Origin: Clostridiales bacterium
GTDB taxonomy: Bacteria > Bacillota > Desulfotomaculia > Desulfotomaculales > VENG01
Assembly: GCA_016278505.1 (NCBI GenBank)
Contig: JADQBQ010000001.1
Span: 186,001-250,000 of the forward strand
Reading direction: 5' to 3'
DNA: 64,000 nucleotides
Each line of letters opens with the position of its first letter. Position 1 is the stretch's first letter. Below the pieces are notes generated by a model. The model searched no databases. It saw nothing but the letters and a program-made list of their open reading frames with translations, and was not told the DNA's origin. The position numbers and the translations under genes were made by a program. Below are positions 15,993 through 24,772 of this stretch, piece after piece.

Positions 15993-17924
15993 ATGGAAAT
16001 GAATAATCAAAGGAAGACTATTGCCTTGGTGGGTAATCCCAATGTGGGCAAATCGGTCTTTTTTTCTGCTTTAACCGGTCAATATCAAGAAGTATCCAAT
16101 TTTTCAGGTACCACCTTGGAAGTGCTTAAAGGGCACTGGAACGGCGTCACCTTGATAGACACTCCCGGAATATATGGTTTATCGACTATGAATGAAGAGG
16201 AGCGTGCAGTACGTGAAATTGTACTTTCCTCTGAACTGGTAATTAATGTTGTAAACGGGGTAAATCTCCACAGTGATCTTTTTTTAACCCGCCAGCTTAT
16301 CGACGCCGGAATTCCCCTGGTGGTAGCTCTCAATTTTGCAGATGAAGTAAAAAAGTATGACCTGGAAATTGATATCAAGCAGCTGGAAGAAATGCTTGGC
16401 GTGCCTGTGGTTAGTACGGTGGCAGTTAATAATAAGGGACTGGATACACTTAAATCTTTGTTATCTGATGGAAAAGTCTCTAAAGAGGGTGCTGCCGATA
16501 GTCGGATTGCCCAAGAGGTTTTGAAATTGGCACAGGAATATGGAGTTTCCCGTGCGGAAAGTCTATTGATCCTGGAAGGTGACCTTGATTTGGCTGCACG
16601 GTACGGCATGGAACCGGGACAGCAGCGGGATAAGTTTTACTTGCTGCGGCGTGCTTACGTTGATAACATTATTGCCTCGGTGGTTAAAGAAAACCATATC
16701 CATGATACTTTCAAGGTTAAATTGAGCCAATGGATGCTTAACCCTATTTCGGGTATACCTATACTGGTTGTTGTGCTGTGGATTACTTATGAATTAGTAG
16801 GAGTGGTTTTTGCCCAGTACCTGGTTGGGTTTACCGAAGGGGTACTTATGGGGGAATATTACCAGCCGGCCGTGAGGCACTTAGTATCGCAATTTATAAG
16901 CCCTGATGCGGCTGTGGGAATCCTTTTGACAGGTAAATTTGGGCTGCTGACCATGGCGGTAACGTATGTCTTCGGCCTTTTGCTACCTTTGGTATTCGGT
17001 TTCTTTCTTGTATTATCTTTATTAGAAGACAGTGGATATCTGCCAAGAATTGCCATTCTACTGGACCGGGCTACCGGATACCTTGGTTTAAATGGACAGG
17101 CAATTATCCCCATTATCTTGGGCTTTGGCTGCGTTACCATGGCATCAATTACTACCCGTATTCTTAGTTCTCGCCGGGAGAGGCGTATAGCTATTTTCCT
17201 TTTGGCCCTTGCAGTTCCGTGTTCAGCCCAGTTGGCTTTTATTACCGGAGTACTGGCGGGTATGGGGCCGGGGTATTTAATTTTATATATAATAATCATT
17301 TTCAGCGTATTGGCCGGGTCAGGTATTGTGCTGGGCAGATTGCTACCCGGAACAACCTCGCCGTTAATGGTAGATTTGCCCCCGCTGAGAGTGCCGCGTG
17401 TGTTAAATGTAGTAACTAAGACCCGGGACAGAACAATTGATTTTATTCGGGAAGCCATTCCCCTCTTTGCAGGTGGAGCATTACTTTTAGGCTTATTTCA
17501 AATTACAGGCTTTTTGATAACTGTGCAAGTGGCCATGGAACCTTTAACCACTGGATGGCTCGGACTTCCTAAGGAGTCCGCCAGTGCCTTTATAATGGGT
17601 TTTATTAGAAGGGATTTCGGAACGGTAGGGATAATGAGCATGCCCATGCTTCCCCTGCAGCAATTTGTAGCTCTTATTACCTTAACATTGTTTGTACCAT
17701 GCATTGCGTCAACCATGGTTATATTCAAAGAACTTGGGTGGCGGGATGGTATTTTTATGTGGCCGTCCGTTTTTATTACAGCCTTTGCCGTAGGTGGTGT
17801 TTTAAACCGGTTACTGCACTTCTTTCAGGGACCGTGGGTATTACCTTTTACGGCGGGGTCAGTATTACTGGCCCTGGCGGTGGTGTTGGGCCTAAGCCGG
17901 CTGTGGCGAAAGGATACTTTTTAG
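15993..17924 (+). CDS. feoB: FeoB, GTP-dependent ferrous iron transporter
   Basis: FeoB (643 aa) is the Fe2+ permease of the inner membrane. The N-terminal G domain shows G1 GNPNVGKSVFF (~residue 12), the switch I Thr in NFSGTTLE, G3 DTPGIYGLST and G4 NFADE, which replaces the usual NxxD-type NMMD. A helical GDI-like domain follows, then about eight membrane helices with the Gate motifs (GFGCVTMASITT and VPCSAQLAF, each with the conserved Cys). Length is at the short end for the family. It shares the feoA transcript and Fur control. Confidence 0.95.
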   Translation: MEMNNQRKTIALVGNPNVGKSVFFSALTGQYQEVSNFSGTTLEVLKGHWNGVTLIDTPGIYGLSTMNEEERAVREIVLSSELVINVVNGVNLHSDLFLTRQLIDAGIPLVVALNFADEVKKYDLEIDIKQLEEMLGVPVVSTVAVNNKGLDTLKSLLSDGKVSKEGAADSRIAQEVLKLAQEYGVSRAESLLILEGDLDLAARYGMEPGQQRDKFYLLRRAYVDNIIASVVKENHIHDTFKVKLSQWMLNPISGIPILVVVLWITYELVGVVFAQYLVGFTEGVLMGEYYQPAVRHLVSQFISPDAAVGILLTGKFGLLTMAVTYVFGLLLPLVFGFFLVLSLLEDSGYLPRIAILLDRATGYLGLNGQAIIPIILGFGCVTMASITTRILSSRRERRIAIFLLALAVPCSAQLAFITGVLAGMGPGYLILYIIIIFSVLAGSGIVLGRLLPGTTSPLMVDLPPLRVPRVLNVVTKTRDRTIDFIREAIPLFAGGALLLGLFQITGFLITVQVAMEPLTTGWLGLPKESASAFIMGFIRRDFGTVGIMSMPMLPLQQFVALITLTLFVPCIASTMVIFKELGWRDGIFMWPSVFITAFAVGGVLNRLLHFFQGPWVLPFTAGSVLLALAVVLGLSRLWRKDTF

Positions 17925-17941
17925 TAAGGTCTGAATTTTGG

Positions 17942-17970
17942 GTGACAACTGTTTGATAATAAGATAAAAT
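17942..17970 (+). promoter_or_regulatory. Putative promoter of the D,D-carboxypeptidase gene
   Basis: GTGACA (17942-17947), 17-bp spacer, TAAAAT (17965-17970), 51 bp before the start codon. The -35 is one mismatch from consensus. Confidence 0.55.
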
Positions 17971-18020
17971 GATTTTTAGTGCCTAAAAAATAAGAACAAA
18001 AATATATACGGGTGTGAAAT

Positions 18021-19232
18021 ATGACAAAAATTATTAATCTAACTTTAGTAATGGTCTTTTTTTTGACTTTTAACCTGAACACGGCTTTTGCTGCACCACC
18101 GAGTTTAGCGGCACAGAGCGGACTGGTAATGGATGCGCAAAACGGTCAAGTTTTATATCAGAAAAATGGGGACTTAAAGTTGGACCCGGCCAGTACAACA
18201 AAAATTTTAACCGGCATCATAGCCTTGGAGGAGACGGATCTAGATGATTCAGTTACAGTGTCAAGAAATGCCGTGGGTGTAGATGGTACTGCCATAGGGC
18301 TGCAAAAAGGGGAAAAACTCCCCATGAGGAGTTTAATGTACGCCCTTTTGTTGAGCTCGGCAAATGATGCCGCTGTGGCCATTGCAGAGCATATAGGCGG
18401 TTCTGTTGATAACTTTGCCAAGTTAATGAATGAAAAGGCGAAGCAATTGGGGGCCCAAAACTCTCATTTTGTCAATCCGCACGGGCTGACTGTTCCCGGT
18501 CACAAAACCACGGCCAGGGATTTGGCTGTTATCGCCCGTTATGCAATGAAAAATGAGAAGTTTAGGGAAATTGTCGCTACGATTAATAAAGAGATAAAAC
18601 GGGGGGTCCCGGCAGAAACAGATCCGCAAACCTGGGCCTATAACCATAATAGACTCTTGGGAAAATACGACAATGCTATTGGGATTAAAACAGGATATAC
18701 CACTGCTGCACAACTATGCATAGTTGGCGGTGCCAGGCGTGGGGACAGAGAACTTATTGCGGTAGTGCTTAAGAGCCCTACTTCTAACAGCCGTTATGCC
18801 GATGCCATGGCGCTTTTGGATTACGGCTTCAATCAATTTGAATCCAAGACATTGGTAGAAGAAGGGAAAATCATTACCCGCCTTAACGTGCCCGATGGTA
18901 CAAAAAAGGTATTGGTGGAGGCGCAGGATTCCTTTATATATGATTTCCCGGTCAGTGACCAAAGTGATGTTACACAGAAAATAAAGCCCGTCTCAGATTT
19001 TAGTGCGCCCGTAAAAAAAGGGGATGTAGTAGGTAAATTACAATTATTCCAGGCAAACAAACTGCTCGGCCAGGTGAATTTAATTGCACTGGAAGATGTA
19101 GGCCGTAAACTTACCCATCACTGGTGGTTTTGGCCATCCGTGGCGGCGGTTACCCTGTTGGTGCTCCGGTTTTGGGCACGTGCGCGCCGCAGAAGAAGAA
19201 GGTTCATGTTTTCGACGAGGCGACGCAGGTAG
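18021..19232 (+). CDS. dacF: D-alanyl-D-alanine carboxypeptidase (DacF-type low-MW PBP)
   Basis: This 403-residue secreted, membrane-anchored peptidase S11 enzyme trims the terminal D-Ala of peptidoglycan stem peptides. A signal peptide (LTLVMVFFLTFNLNTAFA) precedes mature AAPPSLAAQ. The active-site triad is PASTTK (SxxK, ~residue 58), SSAND (SxN, ~115) and KTGYT (~220). A PBP5-like C-terminal beta domain follows, then a membrane helix (WWFWPSVAAVTLLVLRFW) ending in an Arg-rich tail. In sporulating Clostridia, DacF homologues act on spore cortex or vegetative wall; which applies here is not shown. Confidence 0.92.
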   Translation: MTKIINLTLVMVFFLTFNLNTAFAAPPSLAAQSGLVMDAQNGQVLYQKNGDLKLDPASTTKILTGIIALEETDLDDSVTVSRNAVGVDGTAIGLQKGEKLPMRSLMYALLLSSANDAAVAIAEHIGGSVDNFAKLMNEKAKQLGAQNSHFVNPHGLTVPGHKTTARDLAVIARYAMKNEKFREIVATINKEIKRGVPAETDPQTWAYNHNRLLGKYDNAIGIKTGYTTAAQLCIVGGARRGDRELIAVVLKSPTSNSRYADAMALLDYGFNQFESKTLVEEGKIITRLNVPDGTKKVLVEAQDSFIYDFPVSDQSDVTQKIKPVSDFSAPVKKGDVVGKLQLFQANKLLGQVNLIALEDVGRKLTHHWWFWPSVAAVTLLVLRFWARARRRRRRFMFSTRRRR

Positions 19233-19246
19233 CAGCATGTAAATTA

Positions 19247-19290
19247 CGAGCAGCGTATCCGTCATATGGGGTGTTGCTCGATTATTTTTT
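19247..19290 (+). terminator. Terminator after dacF
   Basis: CGAGCAGC and the GTTGCTCG arm enclose a loop of about 18 bases and are followed by ATTATTTTTTT. It overlaps the final codons of the convergent Na/Pi gene. Confidence 0.6.
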
Positions 19291-20217
19291 TCTTCCGGAG
19301 TCACGCACCAGCAATTCCATTAGTTTCCCCAAGGGGTAAATGAAGGGGAAAGCTATTACGCTGCTTATGATGTTGAAAAGGGTATGCGCATTGGCTACCT
19401 GCCGGGACAGACTGTCGGCGGTTAAAGCAACTAAAGAAGTGAAGGCCCCCAGCAGAGGTAAGAACAGTGCCGCACCTGCTATATTTAGAAATACGTGCGC
19501 CAGGGCCACACGCTTCCCGGCAGTAGATCCGGCTAAACTTGCTACCACCGCGGTAATGCAGGTGCCTATGTTATTACCCAGTACCAGTGCCACGGCTGCA
19601 GGTAGAGGGAGCATTCCTTGACCGGAAAGAAGCATCACTATTCCCGTGGCTGCGGCGCTGCTATGCAGTAAAGCAGAACCCAGGGTGCCTGCTGCCACTG
19701 CTAGAATGGGATTGCTGCTTAAAGAGTATAAATAATCTAAAAACCAGCCGGCATTTTGCAGGGGTGTAAAGGAAACAGAAAGAAGCTTTAATCCACAAAA
19801 TATTAGGCCAAAGCCGGATAATGCCCGACCCAAATTATAAAGAGAGCTATTCTTGCCCCGGAGCCATAAAAATAAACCGATGAAGCCGGTTAAGGCGGCA
19901 ACGGCGGTAACGTTAAAGGAAATAATCTGCACCATTATGCAGGTGCCAACGTTGGCCCCCAGTAGTATACCAATGGCCTGCCTTAAATTCATGATTCCGG
20001 CGTTTACGAATCCTACTGACAATACGGACACGGCCGTACTGCTTTGAACCAGCATGGTGGCGACCAGCCCGCTGATACCGGCTTTAAGCGGGGAGCCGGC
20101 AAGCCTTTTTAAAGCGATACGAAGTTTTGCCTGGGCTGTATTTTCAAGTCCGGTTTTCATAAGATTCATGCCCAACAAAAGCATCCAGAGCCCGGCTATC
20201 CCTAATAGAGGCAGCAA
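19282..20217 (-). CDS. Na/Pi-cotransporter II-related membrane protein
   Basis: This 311-residue polytopic membrane protein is of the PF02690 family (NptA/YjbB type). Two inverted halves each carry the diagnostic motif: MLVQSSTAVSVL near residue 55 and LLHSSAAATGIVML near 190. GANVGTCIM and GNNIGTCITAV are the matching second motifs. There is no C-terminal PhoU domain, as in the shorter family members found in spore-formers. The substrate is phosphate or another anion with Na+, by family only. It is divergent from the Fur-family gene. Confidence 0.85.
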   Translation of the reverse strand: MLPLLGIAGLWMLLLGMNLMKTGLENTAQAKLRIALKRLAGSPLKAGISGLVATMLVQSSTAVSVLSVGFVNAGIMNLRQAIGILLGANVGTCIMVQIISFNVTAVAALTGFIGLFLWLRGKNSSLYNLGRALSGFGLIFCGLKLLSVSFTPLQNAGWFLDYLYSLSSNPILAVAAGTLGSALLHSSAAATGIVMLLSGQGMLPLPAAVALVLGNNIGTCITAVVASLAGSTAGKRVALAHVFLNIAGAALFLPLLGAFTSLVALTADSLSRQVANAHTLFNIISSVIAFPFIYPLGKLMELLVRDSGRKK

Positions 20218-20265
20218 TTTTAAAATAAATTTCCCTCCTTATGGCCGCTTGTAAAGCAATTCACA

Positions 20266-20294
20266 TTGACAATGGTTCTATGGTTATTTATACT
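20266..20294 (+). promoter_or_regulatory. Promoter of the Fur-family regulator
   Basis: TTGACA (20266-20271), 17-bp spacer, TATACT (20289-20294). One mismatch from consensus overall. Confidence 0.8.
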
Positions 20295-20327
20295 AATGGT
20301 TAAGAACATATGCCCGGTGGTGTTAAA

Positions 20328-20777
20328 ATGAAAAAAGTAATAGGTAATGTGGAAGAAAAATTGCGGGCAAAAGAATATAAGCTGACCCCCAAAAGGCAAC
20401 ATATATTACGTGTGCTTTGGGAGCATAAAGATGAACACTTAAGTGCAGAAGAAGTCTATAATCTGGTCAAAGAAAGGGTGCCGGATGTCGGGCTGGCTAC
20501 GGTTTATCGTAGTTTGGATCTCTTTCTGGATTTTGATATTATCCACGGTACCGATTTTGGGGACGGGCGTAAGCGCTATGAATTTGGCTCCGCGCCGGAA
20601 AAACACAGGCATCATCACCTCATTTGTACTCAGTGCGGCACCATTATTGAAGTGGCAGAAGATTTGCTGGAAGAGTTGGAAGATAGAGTTGGGGAGAAAT
20701 ACAAATTCAAAATCAGTGATCATGAACTGAAAATTTTTGGACGCTGTAAGGAATGTGTGTTAAAAAAGGATGAATAA
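20328..20777 (+). CDS. fur: Fur-family metalloregulator
   Basis: This ~149-residue regulator has an N-terminal winged helix (YKLTPKRQHILRVLWEH...LSAEEVYNLVKER, GLATVYRSLDLF) and a C-terminal metal-binding dimerisation domain with KHRHHHLICTQCG and GRCKECV. The two CxxC pairs are the structural zinc site. ATG 20328 after GGTGGTG is preferred over an upstream ATG at 20310. Fur, PerR and Zur cannot be told apart with confidence; the Fur-boxed feoAB nearby makes an iron-sensing Fur most likely. Confidence 0.88.
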   Translation: MKKVIGNVEEKLRAKEYKLTPKRQHILRVLWEHKDEHLSAEEVYNLVKERVPDVGLATVYRSLDLFLDFDIIHGTDFGDGRKRYEFGSAPEKHRHHHLICTQCGTIIEVAEDLLEELEDRVGEKYKFKISDHELKIFGRCKECVLKKDE

Positions 20778-20789
20778 AAAAGACTATTA

Positions 20790-20825
20790 ATCCATGTGAT
20801 TTGCACATGGATTATTTGTTTTTAG
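20790..20825 (+). terminator. Terminator of the Fur-family gene
   Basis: AATCCATGTG, loop ATTTG, CACATGGATT, then ATTTGTTTTTA. A stable 10-bp stem. Confidence 0.85.
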
Positions 20826-20884
20826 TCACCCTTTATAAAGCCTGCCCATATAATTATATATATGTATTGGGGCGGGTGTTTATA

Positions 20885-21820
20885 TTGAATGGGAGACCCA
20901 GTGTAGGATTGGCCCTGGGAGGAGGCTTTCTCCGGGGGGCGGCCCATGCAGGAGTGTTAAAGGTTTTAATGGAAGAAAAAATCCCTGTTCATGCGGTAGC
21001 AGGGAGCAGTTCCGGCAGCCTGGCGGCCGCTCTGTTTGCGGCAGGATTTACGCCCGAACAAATTCAGCAAAAATCACGGCAATTAAAACCCGCGCATGTT
21101 TTTGACGGCTTTGAAGCGGTAATTAATCTTCTTTTGCTGGCAGGAAAAAAACTGGCTGACATTTTACACTTACCGTTTCCGTTTACTGTACCGTTAGGAC
21201 TAATGACCGGCAGACGGCTTGAATGTACCATTGAAAGAATGTTAACCAAAAATTTATTATTTAGTCAGCTTAATAATGTACTTCTCGCTATAACCGCTGT
21301 AGATTTGAAAAATGGTGCCCTGATTTTATTTATGCCGGATAAATATAGAGTTCGCCATCGTATTGCACAGCCTTTGAGCATTATTCCACCTAAGGATATG
21401 GTTGTGATTCATGATATTCCGGTGTCGGCAGCAGTGCGGGCCAGTAGTTCAATTCCGGGGCTTTACCAGCCAAAATTGATTAAAGGACACCTACTCGCTG
21501 ACGGAGGGGTGCGAGACAACGTACCGGCAGAGGTGTTGAAAAAACTGGGGTTGGACGTGGTATTGGCAGTAGACGTGGGGTACGATGGTTATTCTTCACA
21601 TCGCGTGGATTCTATGGTGCAGGTTTTATTTCAGAGTCTGGACATCATGGGTTCAGAAAGCATGCATATGAAATTAGACAGGTATGCGGATGTGATCATC
21701 AGACCGTTAATTAAAAATGTTTCGGTATGGGACTTTGACAAGGTCACATATTGTGTGGAGCAAGGAGAAAAAGTTGCCAGAGAAATGCTGCCACAGATAC
21801 GCAAAGTGGTGGGCAATTAA
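20885..21820 (+). CDS. Patatin-like phospholipase (RssA/YchK type)
   Basis: This patatin-family serine hydrolase of about 311 residues shows the oxyanion-hole motif GLALGGGFLRGAAHAGVL, the nucleophile elbow GSSSG (~residue 44) and the catalytic dyad Asp in LADGGVRDNVP (~205). TTG 20885 is preferred, because residues before it read as untranslated leader and a G-rich site (GGGGCGGGTG) lies just upstream. No signal peptide is seen. It probably hydrolyses acyl esters at the inner membrane face. It follows the Fur-family gene after a terminator, so it has its own promoter. Confidence 0.87.
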   Translation: MNGRPSVGLALGGGFLRGAAHAGVLKVLMEEKIPVHAVAGSSSGSLAAALFAAGFTPEQIQQKSRQLKPAHVFDGFEAVINLLLLAGKKLADILHLPFPFTVPLGLMTGRRLECTIERMLTKNLLFSQLNNVLLAITAVDLKNGALILFMPDKYRVRHRIAQPLSIIPPKDMVVIHDIPVSAAVRASSSIPGLYQPKLIKGHLLADGGVRDNVPAEVLKKLGLDVVLAVDVGYDGYSSHRVDSMVQVLFQSLDIMGSESMHMKLDRYADVIIRPLIKNVSVWDFDKVTYCVEQGEKVAREMLPQIRKVVGN

Positions 21821-21955
21821 ATAAAGCCGTGTTGGCTGCAACTCGATGGTTAAGCTAAGGTTGCCGGCTGGAGAGGCGTGTTATTTTATAATGTTCTGTT
21901 TTTTACGAAAATGTAGTTTTTTTATACTAGTTTGTGTATAAGGTTTATGGGAGTT

Positions 21956-21984
21956 TTGACAGGGAAGCTTATCCCGGATATAAT
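21956..21984 (+). promoter_or_regulatory. Fully consensus sigma-A promoter upstream of the MetE-like gene
   Basis: TTGACA (21956-21961), 17 bp, TATAAT (21979-21984). The spacer contains GGGAAGCTTATCCC, a partial palindrome that could be an operator. Between the promoter and the ATG at 22054, GCGCCG and CGGCGC with a TTTTATT tail can form a stem in the leader. Confidence 0.85.
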
Positions 21985-22053
21985 TACCGTGTTATGCGCC
22001 GGACGTACCAGAGTAATGGGCGGCGCTTTTATTATATCTAAAGGGGGATCCGT

Positions 22054-23130
22054 ATGAATTTTAAACCGGGTGGAATGGCTACCGGGATAGGAAGTATGCC
22101 TTTTCTTGAGCCTGATAATGCTCTTTCTCTAATATTTCAAAACCTGCCTGAAGCGCCCCATTGGCCGCAATTACCTAGGCGGGGTGAAGCCGAGGGTTTT
22201 GTGTACCAATCTTTAAATCCATTAGTAGAAATGGGGCTTTTGGTTAAAGACGGTGAAAAGACATACTTTAATACACTTGATGATGACTGGGCCAACAGAA
22301 TGACAGAGTTCTATAGTACTTACTTAGCTGCTGAAGAAGGGGATGAAAAAGCCCTGGAACGTTTTGCTGTTCCGGTTGATTCTGCAGTTGGTCTATACGC
22401 TTTCATTGCCAGGCTGAAAGAAAGCGGAACGGGCCAGGCACGGTATTTAAAAGGGCAAGAGGCCGGACCATTGACCATAGGTTTTCAGTTAAAGGATGCT
22501 GAGGGTCGCTTTTCGTATTATGAGGATCAGCTTAGAGATATACTGGTTAAGACTTTGGCCATGCATGCCCGCTGGCAGACTAAAACTTTAAGCCAGTTTG
22601 GCCTTCCAGTTATTTTCTTTGTGGACGAGCCGGGAATCGGTGTTTATGGCAAGGGCACTCATATTACAGTCACCAGGGAAATGATTTTGGCAGACATGAA
22701 TACTATTGCCGGGTCTGTACATGCAGCCAATGGTGTGATAGGTGTGCACTCCTGTGATGCCATTGACTGGTCTTTACTGTTTGAATCGGATATGGATATT
22801 GTCAATCTAGACGTTTATAATTTTGCTAGTTCCCTTATACCAACTGCTAAAGAATTGAAACAGTATTTGGAGCGGGGTGGGATAATGGCATGGGGCATGG
22901 CTCCCACTACGGATGATGCATTTAATGAAACAGCCGAAACATTACTGGACCGCCTTTATGATATATGGGCGGAATTGGAAAAGCGGGGTAGTGACCGCGG
23001 CCTTTTAAAGGAGCAAAGTCTAATCACTCCTGCGTGTGGTGCCGGGCTGTTGGAGGAAAAACTTACACAGCAAATTTACAGGCTGACCCAGGAAATATCA
23101 GCTAAGTTGGTCGGTACCGATGCTAGTTGA
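22054..23130 (+). CDS. MetE/UROD-like methyltransferase family protein
   Basis: This 358-residue TIM-barrel protein is related to the C-terminal half of cobalamin-independent methionine synthase. The zinc-ligand pattern of that family is present: GVHSCDA (HxC, ~residue 231) and TPACGAG (~330). The N-terminus, GGMATGIGSMPFLEPDNAL, is typical of stand-alone MetE-like proteins in anaerobes, which lack the N-terminal half of MetE. It may transfer methyl groups from a corrinoid protein, but no donor or acceptor is shown. Its last 11 bases overlap the PHP phosphatase gene, so both are one operon. Confidence 0.78.
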   Translation: MNFKPGGMATGIGSMPFLEPDNALSLIFQNLPEAPHWPQLPRRGEAEGFVYQSLNPLVEMGLLVKDGEKTYFNTLDDDWANRMTEFYSTYLAAEEGDEKALERFAVPVDSAVGLYAFIARLKESGTGQARYLKGQEAGPLTIGFQLKDAEGRFSYYEDQLRDILVKTLAMHARWQTKTLSQFGLPVIFFVDEPGIGVYGKGTHITVTREMILADMNTIAGSVHAANGVIGVHSCDAIDWSLLFESDMDIVNLDVYNFASSLIPTAKELKQYLERGGIMAWGMAPTTDDAFNETAETLLDRLYDIWAELEKRGSDRGLLKEQSLITPACGAGLLEEKLTQQIYRLTQEISAKLVGTDAS

Positions 23131-23884
23131 TTACCATTTACATACCGCCCGGTGCGGTCATGCTCGGGGCACTATGGAAGAGTTCGTGCTGGCGGCCCGG
23201 GGTAAAGGGTTAAAAGAGATAGGTTTTGCAGATCACATACCCATGTATTGGTTGCCGGATGAACACAGAGATCCGGAATTAGCCATGAGCTATGCAGAAT
23301 TACCGGTATATATGGAAGAGATTCTAGCTTTGCGTGCTAAGTATACGGAAATGACAATCAAGCTGGGTATTGAAGCAGATTATATACCGGGCAGGGAAGA
23401 AGAGCTCAGCCAATTTCTTTCATGCTATGACTTTGATTATGTTCTGGGTTCCGTTCACTATGTGGAAAGCTGGGGCTTTGATAACCCTGCGTACATAGCA
23501 AGGTATAAGGAATGGGACATTGATGAGCTTTATCACCGTTATTTTGACTTAGTACAGCAGGCGGCACGGTCAGGGTTATTTAATGTCATGGCCCACCCTG
23601 ACCTGGTAAAAAAGTTTGGCTATCGTCCGCAAGGGAGTTTGCACGATTTATATGCAGAGACAGCCCGGGTATTTAAGAGTGCCGGAGTGTACGTGGAGAT
23701 AAACACCGCCGGCCTTAGGGCCCCTGTGGGGGAAATATACCCTAACCATGAATTTTTGCAGTACTGCATAAAACATGGTATTAGATTTACCATTGGCTCC
23801 GATGCTCATCTACCGGAGCAGGTGGGGGAAGGATTCGAACAAATTCCATTGTTGGTGAGCGAGAGTAATATAGTTAGACTTTAG
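23120..23884 (+). CDS. hisK: PHP-domain histidinol-phosphatase family protein
   Basis: This 254-residue member of the PHP family (HisJ/HisK type) would dephosphorylate histidinol phosphate in histidine synthesis or a related phosphoester. Metal-binding motifs are DYHLHTARCGHA at the N-terminus, ADHIPMYW, GIEADYIP, VLGSVHYVESW, VMAHPDLVKKFG and GSDAHLPEQVG. Length matches the family. No other his genes are in the window, so the pathway assignment is by homology only. Confidence 0.8.
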   Translation: MLVDYHLHTARCGHARGTMEEFVLAARGKGLKEIGFADHIPMYWLPDEHRDPELAMSYAELPVYMEEILALRAKYTEMTIKLGIEADYIPGREEELSQFLSCYDFDYVLGSVHYVESWGFDNPAYIARYKEWDIDELYHRYFDLVQQAARSGLFNVMAHPDLVKKFGYRPQGSLHDLYAETARVFKSAGVYVEINTAGLRAPVGEIYPNHEFLQYCIKHGIRFTIGSDAHLPEQVGEGFEQIPLLVSESNIVRL

Positions 23885-23908
23885 AAACTGTTCAAAACTT
23901 TAAAAGAG

Positions 23909-23959
23909 AAAAGGGCAGGGGGCACTTAACCTAGTGCGCCCTGCCCTTTTCTTTTTTTT
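23909..23959 (+). terminator. Strong terminator after the MetE-like/PHP operon
   Basis: AAAAGGGCAGGG with one bulge, GCACT, a short loop, AGTGCGCCCTGCCCTTTT and a further eight Ts. Confidence 0.92.
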
Positions 23960-24024
23960 GCATCCCGTTAATCCTGTAAATCCTGTCAAAAGCTGGTTGG
24001 CCCCAAAGTACGACCCAAGAAATT

Positions 24025-24507
24025 TTAATTTTTATCAAACAGTTCCTTAATGAACGGTAGTAGGTCTACAGGCCTGATTATCCCCACGATATCAGACTTG
24101 TCGTTCAATACGGGTACAATAGTGACGCGGTGGTTTAGAATTAATTCCGCCACTTTCATGGGGGGGTCGTTTTCTAAGGTCGTAACATTGACCATCGGTT
24201 TCATACATTCTCTCAGTGACGTGTCTTTGATGAGCTGTATCCTTGTGGAAATGCCCATCCAATCCCCGGATTGAGGCACTAAATTATCTATGGCCTCAAA
24301 AATACTGCGTAATGTTAAAAAACCCACCAGGTCATTATTTTCGTCTGTTACTATAATCCAGCGATAACCCTTCTTACTAGCCATGTCGTTAATCATGTCA
24401 ACGGCTTGTTCGAGAGTTTTATCAACTTTTATGGCCGGGTAATCTGACCAGGGAACCATATAGTCCTTTACAGTTTTGCTGTGCACATATAACACCTCCG
24501 TTTTCAA
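24025..24507 (-). CDS. CBS-domain pair protein
   Basis: This 160-residue protein consists of two CBS repeats (about residues 12-70 and 95-155), with TVKDYMVPWSDYPAIKVDKTLEQAVDMI and REC-MKPMVNVTTLEND openings and DIVGIIRPVDLLPFI at the end. Such stand-alone pairs bind adenine nucleotides and act as energy sensors. No fused catalytic domain is present. It is monocistronic and divergent from mraZ. Confidence 0.85.
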   Translation of the reverse strand: MKTEVLYVHSKTVKDYMVPWSDYPAIKVDKTLEQAVDMINDMASKKGYRWIIVTDENNDLVGFLTLRSIFEAIDNLVPQSGDWMGISTRIQLIKDTSLRECMKPMVNVTTLENDPPMKVAELILNHRVTIVPVLNDKSDIVGIIRPVDLLPFIKELFDKN

Positions 24508-24635
24508 TATGTCTTGATTTATCTAATCCTATTATCACAGTATATGTAGAAATACGGCAATACTTATGGCATGTATGGAAATATTTCTTATTTTAAAGGT
24601 CTTTATGACCTGTCGATTGTTTCACAAGTTTTGAA

Positions 24636-24668
24636 TTCCGGGATTACTTTATCCCGGTAATTTTTTTT
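24636..24668 (+). terminator. Terminator-like hairpin upstream of mraZ
   Basis: CCGGGAT-TACTTT-ATCCCGG followed by TAATTTTTTTT. No gene on the plus strand ends here, so it may end a short leader or small RNA; AGGTC-TTTAT-GACCT at about 24595-24609 is another stem in the same stretch. Confidence 0.6.
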
Positions 24669-24718
24669 CTACGGAGGCACAAAAAAGGAGGATTTTACAA
24701 GTTACCCGAGAATACAAA

Positions 24719-24752
24719 GTGGTGTAAAGTGGAGAGATGTGGTAGTATGGGG
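24719..24752 (+). promoter_or_regulatory. MraZ-box array in front of the dcw cluster
   Basis: GTGG recurs at 24719, 24729 and 24739, with GGGG at 24749: four direct repeats with an exact 10-bp period, about 20-50 bp upstream of mraZ. MraZ is known to bind short G-rich direct repeats separated by 5-bp spacers at its own promoter, which fits. It indicates negative autoregulation of the division cluster. Confidence 0.75.
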
Positions 24753-24772
24753 TTTGATAGTGGGGTGCTGTG

